IMG/VR virus record: IMGVR_UViG_3300020578_000385
Span: 1-25,622 of that record
Length of the DNA: 25,622 nt
Reading direction: 5' to 3' (one strand)
Source: a virus
The translations under genes were made by a program, and so were the position numbers. Below the pieces are notes generated by a model. That model saw only the letters and a program-made list of their open reading frames with translations, had not been told where the DNA came from and did not search any database. This document shows positions 1 through 8,838 of this stretch, piece by piece. How positions within the stretch are numbered: the stretch's first letter is position 1; each line of letters opens with the position of its first letter.

Positions 1-48
1 GCAATCAGGACATCCTGCCCCACAGCATCCCCTATTAGTTGATCTCAT
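1..48 (-). CDS. Cys-rich small protein, N-terminal fragment (DUF5522-like motif)
   Basis: Only the first 16 codons are inside the window; the gene continues past base 1. The visible residues are MRSTNRGCCGAGCPDC, from an ATG at 46-48. The CCGxGCxxC pattern resembles the short metal-binding-type motif of DUF5522/oxidoreductase-like small proteins, but that match is from memory. The gene lies 16 nt downstream of the 66-aa gene on the same strand, so both are probably read from the promoter at 289-317. No function can be assigned from the fragment. Confidence 0.5.
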   Translation of the reverse strand, partial: MRSTNRGCCGAGCPDC

Positions 49-64
49 AGTTTTCCATATAGGG

Positions 65-265
65 TTATTTAGCATGAATCATTGACTCTAACTCATTGAC
101 CCTGCTGAATTCTTCGTATGCTTTTTCAGACCTTTCCGATAGGATATCAGAAATGTCTTCAAGAATTACTTCGTTATCGATATATTCATCCAGATACTTA
201 TCCAATGCTTCTTTCAGATACCGATAACGATGCCACTCAGGGGAGTATGGTTTGTAGTGTGCCAT
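65..265 (-). CDS. conserved cyanophage hypothetical protein, 66 aa
   Basis: A short charged protein beginning MAHYKPYSPEWHRYRYLKEA, rich in Glu, Asp, Lys and Tyr and predicted mainly helical. There is no signal peptide or membrane segment. I recall similar MAHYKPYSPEWH proteins in other T4-like cyanophages, with no known role. A perfect sigma70-type promoter lies just upstream, and the expected 5' leader is only about 17 nt with no convincing Shine-Dalgarno sequence. That promoter suggests early expression, unlike the late tail genes that end next to it. Confidence 0.75.
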   Translation of the reverse strand: MAHYKPYSPEWHRYRYLKEALDKYLDEYIDNEVILEDISDILSERSEKAYEEFSRVNELESMIHAK

Positions 266-288
266 AGCAAGATTGATATATGTGGCTA

Positions 289-317
289 ATTATAAGCTAT
301 ATATGCTAATTTGTCAA
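289..317 (-). promoter_or_regulatory. perfect consensus sigma70-type (early) promoter
   Basis: On the minus strand TTGACA (312-317) is followed by exactly 17 nt and TATAAT (289-294). Both boxes match the bacterial consensus 6/6. It points at the 66-aa gene starting at 265. It sits in the 121-nt spacer after the tail module, so it probably starts a new early transcription unit read by host RNA polymerase. Confidence 0.85.
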
Positions 318-386
318 GATCAACTTTTTTTATTAATTTTTTGGCAGAAATTTTTTTCCCAAATTCATGTAATTGAGTTTTGAATT

Positions 387-1577
387 TTAGTTTAAGTAAA
401 TAGCGGTAGCAATTACAGAAACTTTTGCTGGAGATACAGATAATTTATTTGTTTTACCAAATGATAAAACAGATTCTTTCTCCGTTATTTCTAATGCCCC
501 TGCTGCTTTACCAACATTAACTTTAAAAGATTTTTCCGATAAATCTAATACACCAACTTGTTTAGCAACCTCAACTACAAAATTTCCAGTAGTCGAAGAT
601 ATTTTAGCTCCACTACCTGATATAATACTATATGATGGAATAGTTTTGCTCTTTCCTGCTCCGACTTTAATCAAATAATTTTCTTCTTGTGATGAAGCTG
701 GTTTGGTAGCAGTTCCATTTACCTCAACCTTATATTTTCCTTCTATTTTGTCGGATCTATTACCTTTAACTACCTGAGCATAATCACCATCAACATTAAG
801 TTCATAACTTTTATTGACAATTTGCCTTACTTTTCCAGTAACACCTAATTCATAATCGCCATTAACTGTATACTTAATACTACCTGGAGTACTAATACTA
901 TTAGAAGCACCTTTATGAAACTGTTCAGTTGTCACTTCAGCAGCACCTGTGCTAGATTCTGATCCACTAATATTTTTTTCAAAAGAAGCAGCATTGAATG
1001 CTATTTTACCAGCATTCAAACTAATTCTCCCGCTCTTTTCTCCTGCTTCAATGTTAATGTCTTTCCCAGACTTGAGATTGAGTGTGCTTGAAGCATTTAC
1101 TGTTACATTATCACCTTTGATAGCAACTTCACCGCCAATACATTCAATTAATATGTCTCCATAAACTTTAAGAGAATAAGCAGGTACTTTAGTTTCTTCT
1201 GTAGTTCCTTTTTCTGTTTTAGTTTTACTTAATTTACCATCATCTTGTCTTCCAGTAACTTCAACAGAAATTGATGAATGTTTATCAATCTTACCACCTT
1301 TAGAAACATTAATCATTTTACCACCACAACCAGATTGACCTGGAGCACCAGCGGTAAAAATCATATTGTTTAATGTGTCAAAATGGATTGCCATCTCTCC
1401 ATTTGTTTTAGCCCATCCATATTTTCCATCAAGAACATAGCAACAATTAAGCCATCCAGCTCCTTCTATCTGTGACCATACAATTTGAGGTACTTCGCCA
1501 TAACTAGGAGTGGTTTCAGGTACACTTCCTTTTGTTTTTGCTGGATCTGATTGGGGTTTATTAGTAGGTGCTGTCAT
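387..1577 (-). CDS. beta-helical baseplate spike/puncturing protein (gp5 C-terminal or VgrG-like)
   Basis: A 396-aa protein. Residues about 130-390 are built of short alternating polar/hydrophobic units such as NLKSGKDINIEAGEKSG and YELGVTGKVRQI, typical of the triple-stranded beta-helix of T4 gp5 and VgrG tips. The N-terminal part (PQIVWSQIEGAGW onward) is not recognised and contains a GQSGCGG cysteine/glycine segment. I start it at ATG 1577, which overlaps the TAA of the preceding gene by one base (TAATG), rather than at a TTG three codons upstream. Its place directly after the gp5-like OB protein suggests it is the distal spike tip, separated from the OB domain that carries it in T4. The role is inferred from composition and position. 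Confidence 0.6.
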   Translation of the reverse strand: MTAPTNKPQSDPAKTKGSVPETTPSYGEVPQIVWSQIEGAGWLNCCYVLDGKYGWAKTNGEMAIHFDTLNNMIFTAGAPGQSGCGGKMINVSKGGKIDKHSSISVEVTGRQDDGKLSKTKTEKGTTEETKVPAYSLKVYGDILIECIGGEVAIKGDNVTVNASSTLNLKSGKDINIEAGEKSGRISLNAGKIAFNAASFEKNISGSESSTGAAEVTTEQFHKGASNSISTPGSIKYTVNGDYELGVTGKVRQIVNKSYELNVDGDYAQVVKGNRSDKIEGKYKVEVNGTATKPASSQEENYLIKVGAGKSKTIPSYSIISGSGAKISSTTGNFVVEVAKQVGVLDLSEKSFKVNVGKAAGALEITEKESVLSFGKTNKLSVSPAKVSVIATAIYLN

Positions 1578-4500
1578 TATGGGCAATCAATATATTTACC
1601 TGTTCCGATCTTGGCATAACCATTAGTTTCAAGACCTGTTATATCTAGGCAGGTTAGACTTGCTAAAACTCTAGCACCAGATCCACCGCCACCTATAATA
1701 GTTACCGTGGGAATTTCAGAATACTGTGTGACTCTATCAATGATTTCTACACTATATAAAAATCCTCTTTCATTAATTTTGCCTCTTGCTCTACCTTCAA
1801 CACCATTGATATAAACTGTTGGTTCTGAAGTGTAATCTCTACCAGGATTTAATAAAGTAAATGAATCAATGACACAAAATAGATTTGAATCAAGTGCTGT
1901 ATTTTTTTGATATCCAATTCCACCTCTAGTAACTCTAACTTCAGAAACTTTTCCATTGGCATCTAACAATGCTATAGCCGAAGCGCCATATCCTCCACCA
2001 GTAATAATAATTTTTGGTGGTTGTTGATATGGGCAACCAGGATCTTTAACTGGAATGCTAATGATTGCTCCTTTATTATCTGTAATTGGAGCACCAAATA
2101 ATGGTGGTGCATAACAAGGTTCTAATTCAATTTTATCATCTGGTATATCAATTCCAATAGATTCATTTAAAATTACAACGTCAGCAAAAGCATTTGTTCC
2201 ACTAATAACACATCTCAATGCCTCTTGATTTTCGGTAATGTTATCTTCTGCTAATGTTACATAGAATTTTGCTGTGTTATTAATGATAACAAAAGATCCG
2301 AATAAAGATTCGGAAGTAATATCTTTTGTAGTAATATTAGGTCCAAACAATAGATACTGTAACGTAGTGCCATCACTTACATTACTTGTGGTGACGGTAT
2401 AAGTTATTGTTTCTCCTTCTTTATATTCAAATTTATCTGTAGCGATTGAATAGACAGCAACATTATCTGGTAAAGTTATTGTATCACTTTGAGCGGCAAT
2501 AACTACATCAGCAGAAGCAGTTGTGTTATTAATATTGAATGTTAATAATTCTGCTTGCTCTAAAGTAGAATCAGATGCTACTGTTACTTGAACTTGTGCT
2601 GTATTGTTTTGTATAGTAAACGATCCTGTTAAAGATCCACCTACAATATCAGTAGTAGTGATATTACCACCAGATAAAGTGTAGTCTAATACAGTATTGT
2701 TTGCCACATTTAATGTTGTTATTGTATATGTAATTGTTTCGCCTTCAACAACTGTAACTTTATCAGCAACAACAGAATATTCTGGTGTTGTTAATGTGTC
2801 CGCTAAAATTAATACTGATGTAGAAGCTTGAGTATTATCAATTCCAAAGAATAATGTTTCTTCATCTTCATCATCATTATTTGCTAAGGTCACATCAACT
2901 ATCGCTTTATTGTTTTGAATAGTAAATGATCCAGTTAAATTGCCGCCGATAATATCAGCAGCAGTAATATTTGCTCCGTCAATAGTATAATTTAATATAG
3001 TTCCATTGCTTACATTAGCTGTTATAATTGTAAACTTAATTGTTTCTCCTTCTTTATAAGAAGATTTATCTGATGTCACACTATAAGATTGTACAACTGG
3101 AATTGGATCCAGTTGGATTGGAGAAGCAATAATTGGTTCTGGATTTGTTAAAATTGGTACTAATATTGGTGTTGGTTTTGTATTTCCACCCCCACCACCG
3201 CCGCCAGGTGGTGTAGTAGCGCCAGGAGAGTCTAAAATTTCACATGTAAATGTTTTTCCGTCGGGATATATATTGATATGTCCTGGGGGTATAGTAGCAT
3301 CTTCTAATTTTAAAGTAAAATTTTCTGGTCCTTCAACGGTGCTATCAATTAATGTGGTATATATAATTTCTTTTGATGTTTCTCCTGGAGAAAATCCTAA
3401 AGTTCCAGAACTAGCAGTAACAGCAACAAAATCAGAACCTAAAGTAGCCGTGCCGTTAATGGTTGTATATGCCACACTAGATGACACAGTTGTGTTTCCT
3501 GTTCTTAGTATGGTAAAGATAGCATTTTTACCTTCGACAGTAATAATATTTTGAGCCTGATATTTAATTATTTTTTCTCCTGGAACAACTGTATCGCCAG
3601 GCGAAGGATTTACAGGTGGACTAAAAATACCACCAATAGGAATAATTTTTGTTGTTTCTGGTGGTGGAGGATCTTGAGCATCTTGACAAACAGATCCTGG
3701 AGCACTTGGACCTGCTTCAAGCTGAGCAATTAAATCATCTAACCAATCTTTCTTATCATCTGTACCACAATCAGTACATTCTTTTGTTACTTTTTCACAC
3801 TGAGCACCAGGACCATCACAAGAAATACCTAGTAGTTGGAAGACAGTATTGATAGCAGACCCAATAATATTTAATGGTTCTGCTACTATTGCTAGCAATT
3901 CTTGTAGAGGTCCCAGTACACTAGCAATAAGTTCTTCTAAGAAGCCTAAAATTTCATTGATAATACCGTCAACTAATGTATCTACAAGACAAGCAGCAGC
4001 GTTGTAAGCATCCATTAGATAACCAAGTAAAAGATCTGTCAACCACTGAGCAAGTCGATCTGTAAAATCTGCCATGCTACATCCAAGATCTTCTAAAACT
4101 TTATTGACAGCATCTAAGATTGGTTTAATTCTACTTTGTTTTTTTGTGATAGGTTGAAAGGGTTTAATACCTAAATCTGGATTGACTGGTCCAGTATTTG
4201 TATTACCTAAAGCATCAGTTGTTGCTACATCTTCTGTTAGTAATAACTGGACTAGTTTATCTACTCCGTCACGAATTAATTTAACAATTTCTCCTTTCAC
4301 CCTGTTCAAAAAGCTAGTCACTAATCGAATAGCTTTATTAACATACTCCATGCCATTGTCAATATAGTTAGTAAGTTCACCATTAATTGTACTGACATAA
4401 TATGTTCCTAACTGACCGCCCGATTGTTGGTTAGCAGCAAGCATTCCGCCTAAGATATTTGTCAACCCACCTTTTAAATCTGATTCCGATCCACATTTTG

Positions 4501-5131
4501 GATTAGCAATCTCAACACAAACTTTAGATCCAGTTGGATTGGTAGCAGTATTCTCAGCAAACAATCCATAGAAAGCAGAAGGTGGTGTATCTGTAGCAAT
4601 TGCTGGCAATCCAGCTTCACCTACCTTAGTATACTCAGTGTTATCTTTTGATGTGTCTCCATCCTTTTTATCTTTCTCTGCTAATGGAGCATGAAGATAT
4701 GGATTTGAATTGGGGTCTAAAAATGTAGTAAAAGATTTACATGATGAATTTGGTTTAGGATCTTTCTCTACATTCTTTTTTAATGTAGCACCAGTAGTAT
4801 GACCAATCGATCCCATAATGATTGGTTTTTGTTTATCATTATCTAAGTAAAATCCTACTACCCAATTGCCTATCTTTAAGTTAACAGTCCCTCCTGTTGT
4901 ACCTCCATCAGTAAACGGAACTGTTACTGGCATCATCACATTAGCCCACGGCAAATCTTTAGTTGCCGTAGCATCACAATCTTTTAAGTGCTGTCCTACA
5001 ATACGTACTTTGTACCTACCAGATTTTTTAGGATCATCATTACTATTAGATTCAATCTGACCAATCCACCAGTTAAATCCATCAGATCCGATTTGATGTA
5101 CTGGGAACAGTGAAGATAATACTTGATCCAT
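1577..5131 (-). CDS. 5: gp5-like baseplate hub protein: OB-fold plus Calx-beta repeats
   Basis: 1184 aa. Residues about 20-112 form a phage/VgrG OB-fold (RYKVRIVGQH, LPWANVMMPVTVPF, GNWVVGFYLDND, PIIMGSIGHT), the part of T4 gp5 that docks on gp27. Residues about 250-450 are helical and hydrophobic, followed by a Cys-rich patch (CDGPGAQCEKVTKECTDCG). A Calx-beta domain lies at about 520-625, a glycine run at about 640, and three related domains of about 100 aa (start YSVTSDK, YSVVADK, YSIATDK) at about 680-990. The C-terminus has Gly-rich units of the TVTIIGGGGSGARV type. No lysozyme domain is visible, unlike T4 gp5. The gene follows gp27 by one base. The Calx-beta units are probably surface-exposed adhesive or structural domains. 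Confidence 0.75.
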   Translation of the reverse strand: MDQVLSSLFPVHQIGSDGFNWWIGQIESNSNDDPKKSGRYKVRIVGQHLKDCDATATKDLPWANVMMPVTVPFTDGGTTGGTVNLKIGNWVVGFYLDNDKQKPIIMGSIGHTTGATLKKNVEKDPKPNSSCKSFTTFLDPNSNPYLHAPLAEKDKKDGDTSKDNTEYTKVGEAGLPAIATDTPPSAFYGLFAENTATNPTGSKVCVEIANPKCGSESDLKGGLTNILGGMLAANQQSGGQLGTYYVSTINGELTNYIDNGMEYVNKAIRLVTSFLNRVKGEIVKLIRDGVDKLVQLLLTEDVATTDALGNTNTGPVNPDLGIKPFQPITKKQSRIKPILDAVNKVLEDLGCSMADFTDRLAQWLTDLLLGYLMDAYNAAACLVDTLVDGIINEILGFLEELIASVLGPLQELLAIVAEPLNIIGSAINTVFQLLGISCDGPGAQCEKVTKECTDCGTDDKKDWLDDLIAQLEAGPSAPGSVCQDAQDPPPPETTKIIPIGGIFSPPVNPSPGDTVVPGEKIIKYQAQNIITVEGKNAIFTILRTGNTTVSSSVAYTTINGTATLGSDFVAVTASSGTLGFSPGETSKEIIYTTLIDSTVEGPENFTLKLEDATIPPGHINIYPDGKTFTCEILDSPGATTPPGGGGGGGNTKPTPILVPILTNPEPIIASPIQLDPIPVVQSYSVTSDKSSYKEGETIKFTIITANVSNGTILNYTIDGANITAADIIGGNLTGSFTIQNNKAIVDVTLANNDDEDEETLFFGIDNTQASTSVLILADTLTTPEYSVVADKVTVVEGETITYTITTLNVANNTVLDYTLSGGNITTTDIVGGSLTGSFTIQNNTAQVQVTVASDSTLEQAELLTFNINNTTASADVVIAAQSDTITLPDNVAVYSIATDKFEYKEGETITYTVTTSNVSDGTTLQYLLFGPNITTKDITSESLFGSFVIINNTAKFYVTLAEDNITENQEALRCVISGTNAFADVVILNESIGIDIPDDKIELEPCYAPPLFGAPITDNKGAIISIPVKDPGCPYQQPPKIIITGGGYGASAIALLDANGKVSEVRVTRGGIGYQKNTALDSNLFCVIDSFTLLNPGRDYTSEPTVYINGVEGRARGKINERGFLYSVEIIDRVTQYSEIPTVTIIGGGGSGARVLASLTCLDITGLETNGYAKIGTGKYIDCP
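2150..3090 (-). repeat. three tandem Calx-beta-like repeat units inside the gp5-like gene
   Basis: Three units of about 290-300 nt encode parallel domains. Each begins YS(V/I)xxDK, continues with EGETI(K/T)(F/Y)T(I/V), then NIT, a SxxGSF(T/V)I(Q/I)NN segment and a closing A(S/D)(T/V)xxI strand. The DNA itself is also similar between units (for example around 2610-2640 and 2915-2945), consistent with duplication or recombination within the gene. Confidence 0.7.
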
Positions 5132-5132
5132 A

Positions 5133-6545
5133 TCACTTTACATTGCTAGAATAATTTTTAATACCATTTGTATCCCTAATCAATTCTAATTTCGTGGCAC
5201 ATGTAGAAGTATTTAGAAGCATATTGTTATGAGATAATTTAGATATTAAATAAGTACCACTATTTTCTTCATCATATTGTTGTACATCTCTTTTTTCTTG
5301 ACTAGAAACATTTGGCAGCATAACTTTTATTTTATCGCCTACTTTTAACGCCATGTTACCTGGAATTAGTATTTCTAATTTATGAGTCTCCATAAGATAT
5401 CTTCTAGCAATTCCTTGAGATACATAAAATTTTTGATAATCTGGGAAAGAAGATCCTCCAGATGTAGATGTTTTTCCTCTATCTTTTTCTTCAGGAGAAC
5501 CAGGACCATCACCATCAAACCATGTTTCATGATCTAAAACCATTGACATAATTCTAGTTGGATACTGCCCAAGATTTTTTTGAAACTCAGGTAACTTTGC
5601 TTGACTACCTAGATGAGACATAGCATTAAAAGTATCTGCTAAATTATAAGTATATTCTTCGTAAGCACCTGTGGAAAAATTATAAAACACCATATAGGTT
5701 GAGAAAATTCCATTCCTCATTTGATCAATCATATCTAATTCATCTGTGAATTGATACTCTTCTATTGTATAAACATTATTTGGATTGCCAGCATCCATAG
5801 ATGGTTTGTATGTATATGTAGCTACAGGAGGTTTGCCTCCAAATCCATCAGATCCATCAGAACATAATAAATCCATAGATTTAAATACGAAACCATCTTT
5901 AGTTTCAAAGAACAAATATCCAGCAGTTCCAGATGCCTTTTGTGTATTGGTTGGTATAGAAGATTTAGATCCAGATCTAGATGAAGTTTGTTCTCCTTTG
6001 GATATAGTAGATCTTTTTGGAACAGATTTAAATTGTAATGTTTGTATTATAGCGTGGGCTTTTTTACCGTTTGGATAAAAATTAACATTATATTTTGCTA
6101 TTTCAACATCAACTTTTTTCTTAGTTGCCAAATATTTTGTTAGAATACTTTTCACCACTTCATTTGGCAATCCAGATAGCTTTTCCGTAATTCTAACACC
6201 TTCATTATACAATGCTTCTTTAGATATCAATGATAGATTATAGGTTTGTATTTTTTTAGTAAAAGATCTGTCGTATATTTTCCAAACATGTAAATCATAT
6301 TCGTATGTTTTGTCTTGTACGTCTTTCAATTTAATTACTACTCTTTCACCACCTTGAATAGGTAAAGTGCCAATTAAATTCATACCGCTATCAACAACGT
6401 TTAACACCGCTGTTATAAACGGAGAATAAATGTCTTCGTAGTAAGCGAATGCCACACAAATTTTTGTAATGTCAAACTGCTTTCCTTTTACATCGTATAA
6501 AGTTGCTTTTACTAATTCTATACTACTACTATTAGGATTTGCCAT
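5133..6545 (-). CDS. 27: gp27-like baseplate hub protein
   Basis: 470 aa, longer than T4 gp27 (391 aa). The start resembles the hub family: a conserved opening with FDITKICVAFAYYEDIYSPF, then a GERVVIKLKD strand pair and a long domain with IDQMRNGIFSTY and LDHETWFDGDG. In T4, gp27 forms a trimeric ring joining the tail tube to the gp5 spike. The order gp27, then gp5-like OB protein, with one base between them, supports the call. A Ser/Lys-rich linker at about residues 178-200 is low complexity. Confidence rests on family resemblance from memory and gene order. Confidence 0.7.
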   Translation of the reverse strand: MANPNSSSIELVKATLYDVKGKQFDITKICVAFAYYEDIYSPFITAVLNVVDSGMNLIGTLPIQGGERVVIKLKDVQDKTYEYDLHVWKIYDRSFTKKIQTYNLSLISKEALYNEGVRITEKLSGLPNEVVKSILTKYLATKKKVDVEIAKYNVNFYPNGKKAHAIIQTLQFKSVPKRSTISKGEQTSSRSGSKSSIPTNTQKASGTAGYLFFETKDGFVFKSMDLLCSDGSDGFGGKPPVATYTYKPSMDAGNPNNVYTIEEYQFTDELDMIDQMRNGIFSTYMVFYNFSTGAYEEYTYNLADTFNAMSHLGSQAKLPEFQKNLGQYPTRIMSMVLDHETWFDGDGPGSPEEKDRGKTSTSGGSSFPDYQKFYVSQGIARRYLMETHKLEILIPGNMALKVGDKIKVMLPNVSSQEKRDVQQYDEENSGTYLISKLSHNNMLLNTSTCATKLELIRDTNGIKNYSSNVK

Positions 6546-6547
6546 AA

Positions 6548-8809
6548 TTACCAGCGGAAAATATAATTAGGTGATGATGGATTTGCTGAAAACACGTTTT
6601 TTATATGAGATACTCCTGGCGGAGGTTGTGGATTGTTTTTAGGTTTTGCTTTAGGTCTAGAAGCAACTACAGTTGTATTAGAAGCACTAGTTGCTCCACG
6701 AGTGTTACTGTTTGGGGTAGGAGTTCTAGTGCCTGGTTGAACAGATGGATTAGCTATTACTGGGGTTGTTCCTGGAGCACCAACTGTAGCTCGTCTAGCA
6801 TAATCAATTTTAGATAATGCTATAGAACCTTTTGTAACTTTACCACTTTGATTTCCACCTATCAAATCCACATATCCATCTTTAGGTGTACCAATAGCAA
6901 ACATGACATGAGATTTAGATCCTCCTCCATAATCACCAACAATTACATCGCCTGGTTGAATATTATTTTTATCTACAGGAGATCCCCAGTTTTCAAAACT
7001 ATTTGCCGCGGGTGATCCAGATCCTTGTATCCCATTTCTTTGTAGTTGGGAATTAACATAGTCGGCACACCAAGCTTGTTTTGTCGGATCACCTATTCCA
7101 GCACCACCAGTACTCATAATTTCATCCTTCATTTCAGCAGCATTTTTACCAACATCTGCTTCCAAATCAGCTATCAAACTTCCTGGCGTGCCACTTGGAG
7201 GATTGCCACCACCGCCTCCACCGCCGCCGCCTTGGCGTTTTCCTTTTCCTTTCTTTTTATCATCATCACCTTTTAGAAAATCTGCTATACCTTTAGAATC
7301 TAAAGTAGCGGCTTCTGCTGAACCACCACCAAGTAAAGAACCTATAATACCAGCAGGCAGTCCGAATACTCTAGCTAATGGACTAAACATTTGTGATAGA
7401 AATGGTCCTATAATTTTACCAACGCCACCAAGATTTTTGAAGACTTCTGTCATCGTAGATAATAATAAACCACCAGCAGCAGTAGTTGGTAATTGTAATG
7501 CTTTACCTAATGAATCACCAACAGTTTTTCCAGATGATGTTTTAGCATCAGTTGCTTTTGGTTTTTGCTCTTGAAATGCTTTCTTAACTGGATTGTTTCT
7601 ATTTAATGGTATTACTGCTTGCCCTGGTTGTAGAACTGTTTTGGTTGGATTATCTACAATCCCACCTCTAGCTAATTTCTGCTGTGGTTGTACAGAATTT
7701 TGCTGTGGTTTTTGAGATAGAGTTTTATTTTCTACAGGTTTTGATGTAGGGACAATATTATTTTTTGCCTCTGGAGTTTGTGATTGAGGTGTTAGTGTTG
7801 TACCCGAAGGAGCAATACCGCCTTCTGAAAGTTTAGGAAGCGATCTTAATCCTCTAGCGAAACCAACTCTTCCCCTTCTGTTTAATCTTCTAGCACTTCT
7901 TCCTACTCCTCTTCTAAAATTATTAAACTTCCTTCTAGCGTATCTTCTTCTAACCCCTCTTCTTCTCCTCCTACCCCTTTTGTCAACATCAAAATCAAAC
8001 ATTCTATCCATGAAAGATCTGTTGCCAGAATCTTCTTCGTCATCTTCTTCATCTTGAGCGTATGGATCACTATACTTAACACTACCTGATAGATCCTGTC
8101 CAGATTCTAATCTTGCTTCGATTTGTTTTAGATCATTACTTTCTTTTTGATCAACAAAGAAATCTAATTGTTGATTTTCAGTCTTGTTTTCTTCTTCTTG
8201 TAAGTCATTATTCTTATTAAAGAAATTTTTAATTGTTGTCAATCCAGATGTTATTTTAGTAAGAGACTTTGTATTTTTAATCTCTTCTTGAACAGCACCC
8301 TTTTCTTTGCTAGATAAAGCACCTATTTTATCAGCAATATTATCATAAGACTTTTGTATATTGTCAAACGCTACAGACAACCAAGACTTTAAAGATTTGT
8401 CTTCAACGTTTACAACGTTTTTATCATTACCTCCTGTATTTAAAGGTAACTCTAGTTGTTTAAATGGTTCTGGCTTTACAATATCTGAACCTAATAAAGC
8501 AGAAAATCTTTGTCGCTTTGATAAAGCAGGATCTTCTGATTCTGTAGGATCATTTGAAAATGTTCCTTTTGTTCTTCTTATTAAATCTCCGCCAAATTCA
8601 TGAGATAAAGCTTTACCAAAAAAGTATCCCTTATCATATTTTTGTATATCTTCTTCAGGAACACCTTCAGCACGTTGTTGTTCTGCCTTTTCGTTTGCTG
8701 CTTTTCTTTCTTCTGCCGACATTTGTGCAGCATCTTTTACTTTCTTAGCAAGGTATTCAGCAAGACTTCCTGTATCTGGTTTAGAATAACTTACGGATCC
8801 GTGTGCCAT
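6548..8809 (-). CDS. tape-measure-like virion protein with CHAP/NlpC-type peptidoglycan hydrolase domain
   Basis: 753 aa. The N-terminus (about 1-120) shares a block with the 959-aa neighbour (FGGDLI-RTKGTFS-DPTE). A second shared block, SGSVKYSDPY, lies near 240, and a basic patch GVRRRYARRKFNN near 290. Gly-rich segments (SEGGIAPSG, ARGGIVDNPTKT, PGQAVIPL) recall phage tape-measure proteins. A hydrophobic Gly-rich stretch spans about 435-500 and a poly-Gly run follows near 530. Residues about 555-680 form a Cys/His amidase-like domain with WCADYVN (Cys581) and SHVMFAIG (His634). The C-terminus is Pro/Asn/Thr-rich. A CTAAATA late motif lies upstream. It probably helps local cell-wall digestion during DNA injection. 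Confidence 0.65.
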   Translation of the reverse strand: MAHGSVSYSKPDTGSLAEYLAKKVKDAAQMSAEERKAANEKAEQQRAEGVPEEDIQKYDKGYFFGKALSHEFGGDLIRRTKGTFSNDPTESEDPALSKRQRFSALLGSDIVKPEPFKQLELPLNTGGNDKNVVNVEDKSLKSWLSVAFDNIQKSYDNIADKIGALSSKEKGAVQEEIKNTKSLTKITSGLTTIKNFFNKNNDLQEEENKTENQQLDFFVDQKESNDLKQIEARLESGQDLSGSVKYSDPYAQDEEDDEEDSGNRSFMDRMFDFDVDKRGRRRRRGVRRRYARRKFNNFRRGVGRSARRLNRRGRVGFARGLRSLPKLSEGGIAPSGTTLTPQSQTPEAKNNIVPTSKPVENKTLSQKPQQNSVQPQQKLARGGIVDNPTKTVLQPGQAVIPLNRNNPVKKAFQEQKPKATDAKTSSGKTVGDSLGKALQLPTTAAGGLLLSTMTEVFKNLGGVGKIIGPFLSQMFSPLARVFGLPAGIIGSLLGGGSAEAATLDSKGIADFLKGDDDKKKGKGKRQGGGGGGGGGNPPSGTPGSLIADLEADVGKNAAEMKDEIMSTGGAGIGDPTKQAWCADYVNSQLQRNGIQGSGSPAANSFENWGSPVDKNNIQPGDVIVGDYGGGSKSHVMFAIGTPKDGYVDLIGGNQSGKVTKGSIALSKIDYARRATVGAPGTTPVIANPSVQPGTRTPTPNSNTRGATSASNTTVVASRPKAKPKNNPQPPPGVSHIKNVFSANPSSPNYIFRW

Positions 8810-8830
8810 TTAATGCTACATCCCTTTTAA

Positions 8831-8837
8831 TATTTAG
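8831..8837 (-). promoter_or_regulatory. putative late promoter motif CTAAATA
   Basis: CTAAATA on the minus strand lies 21 nt upstream of the 753-aa gene and next to the stop codon of the 959-aa gene. The same heptamer precedes gp4 at 13426. It resembles the T4-type late -10 box TATAAATA. Confidence 0.45.
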
Positions 8838-8838
8838 A

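Noticed and set aside
3180-3215. Poly-G/poly-C run as a possible terminator or phase-variable tract
   Set aside because: It is GGN-codon repeat text encoding a glycine linker within an intact gene; no hairpin, and mixed third bases argue against slippage.
1577-5131. Search for a lysozyme domain in the gp5-like protein
   Set aside because: No lysozyme-type catalytic pattern is visible between the OB-fold and Calx-beta domains; the hydrolases are in the two tape-measure-like proteins.
7188-7574. Plus-strand 128-aa Pro-rich ORF
   Set aside because: Antisense of the poly-Gly linker in the 753-aa gene.
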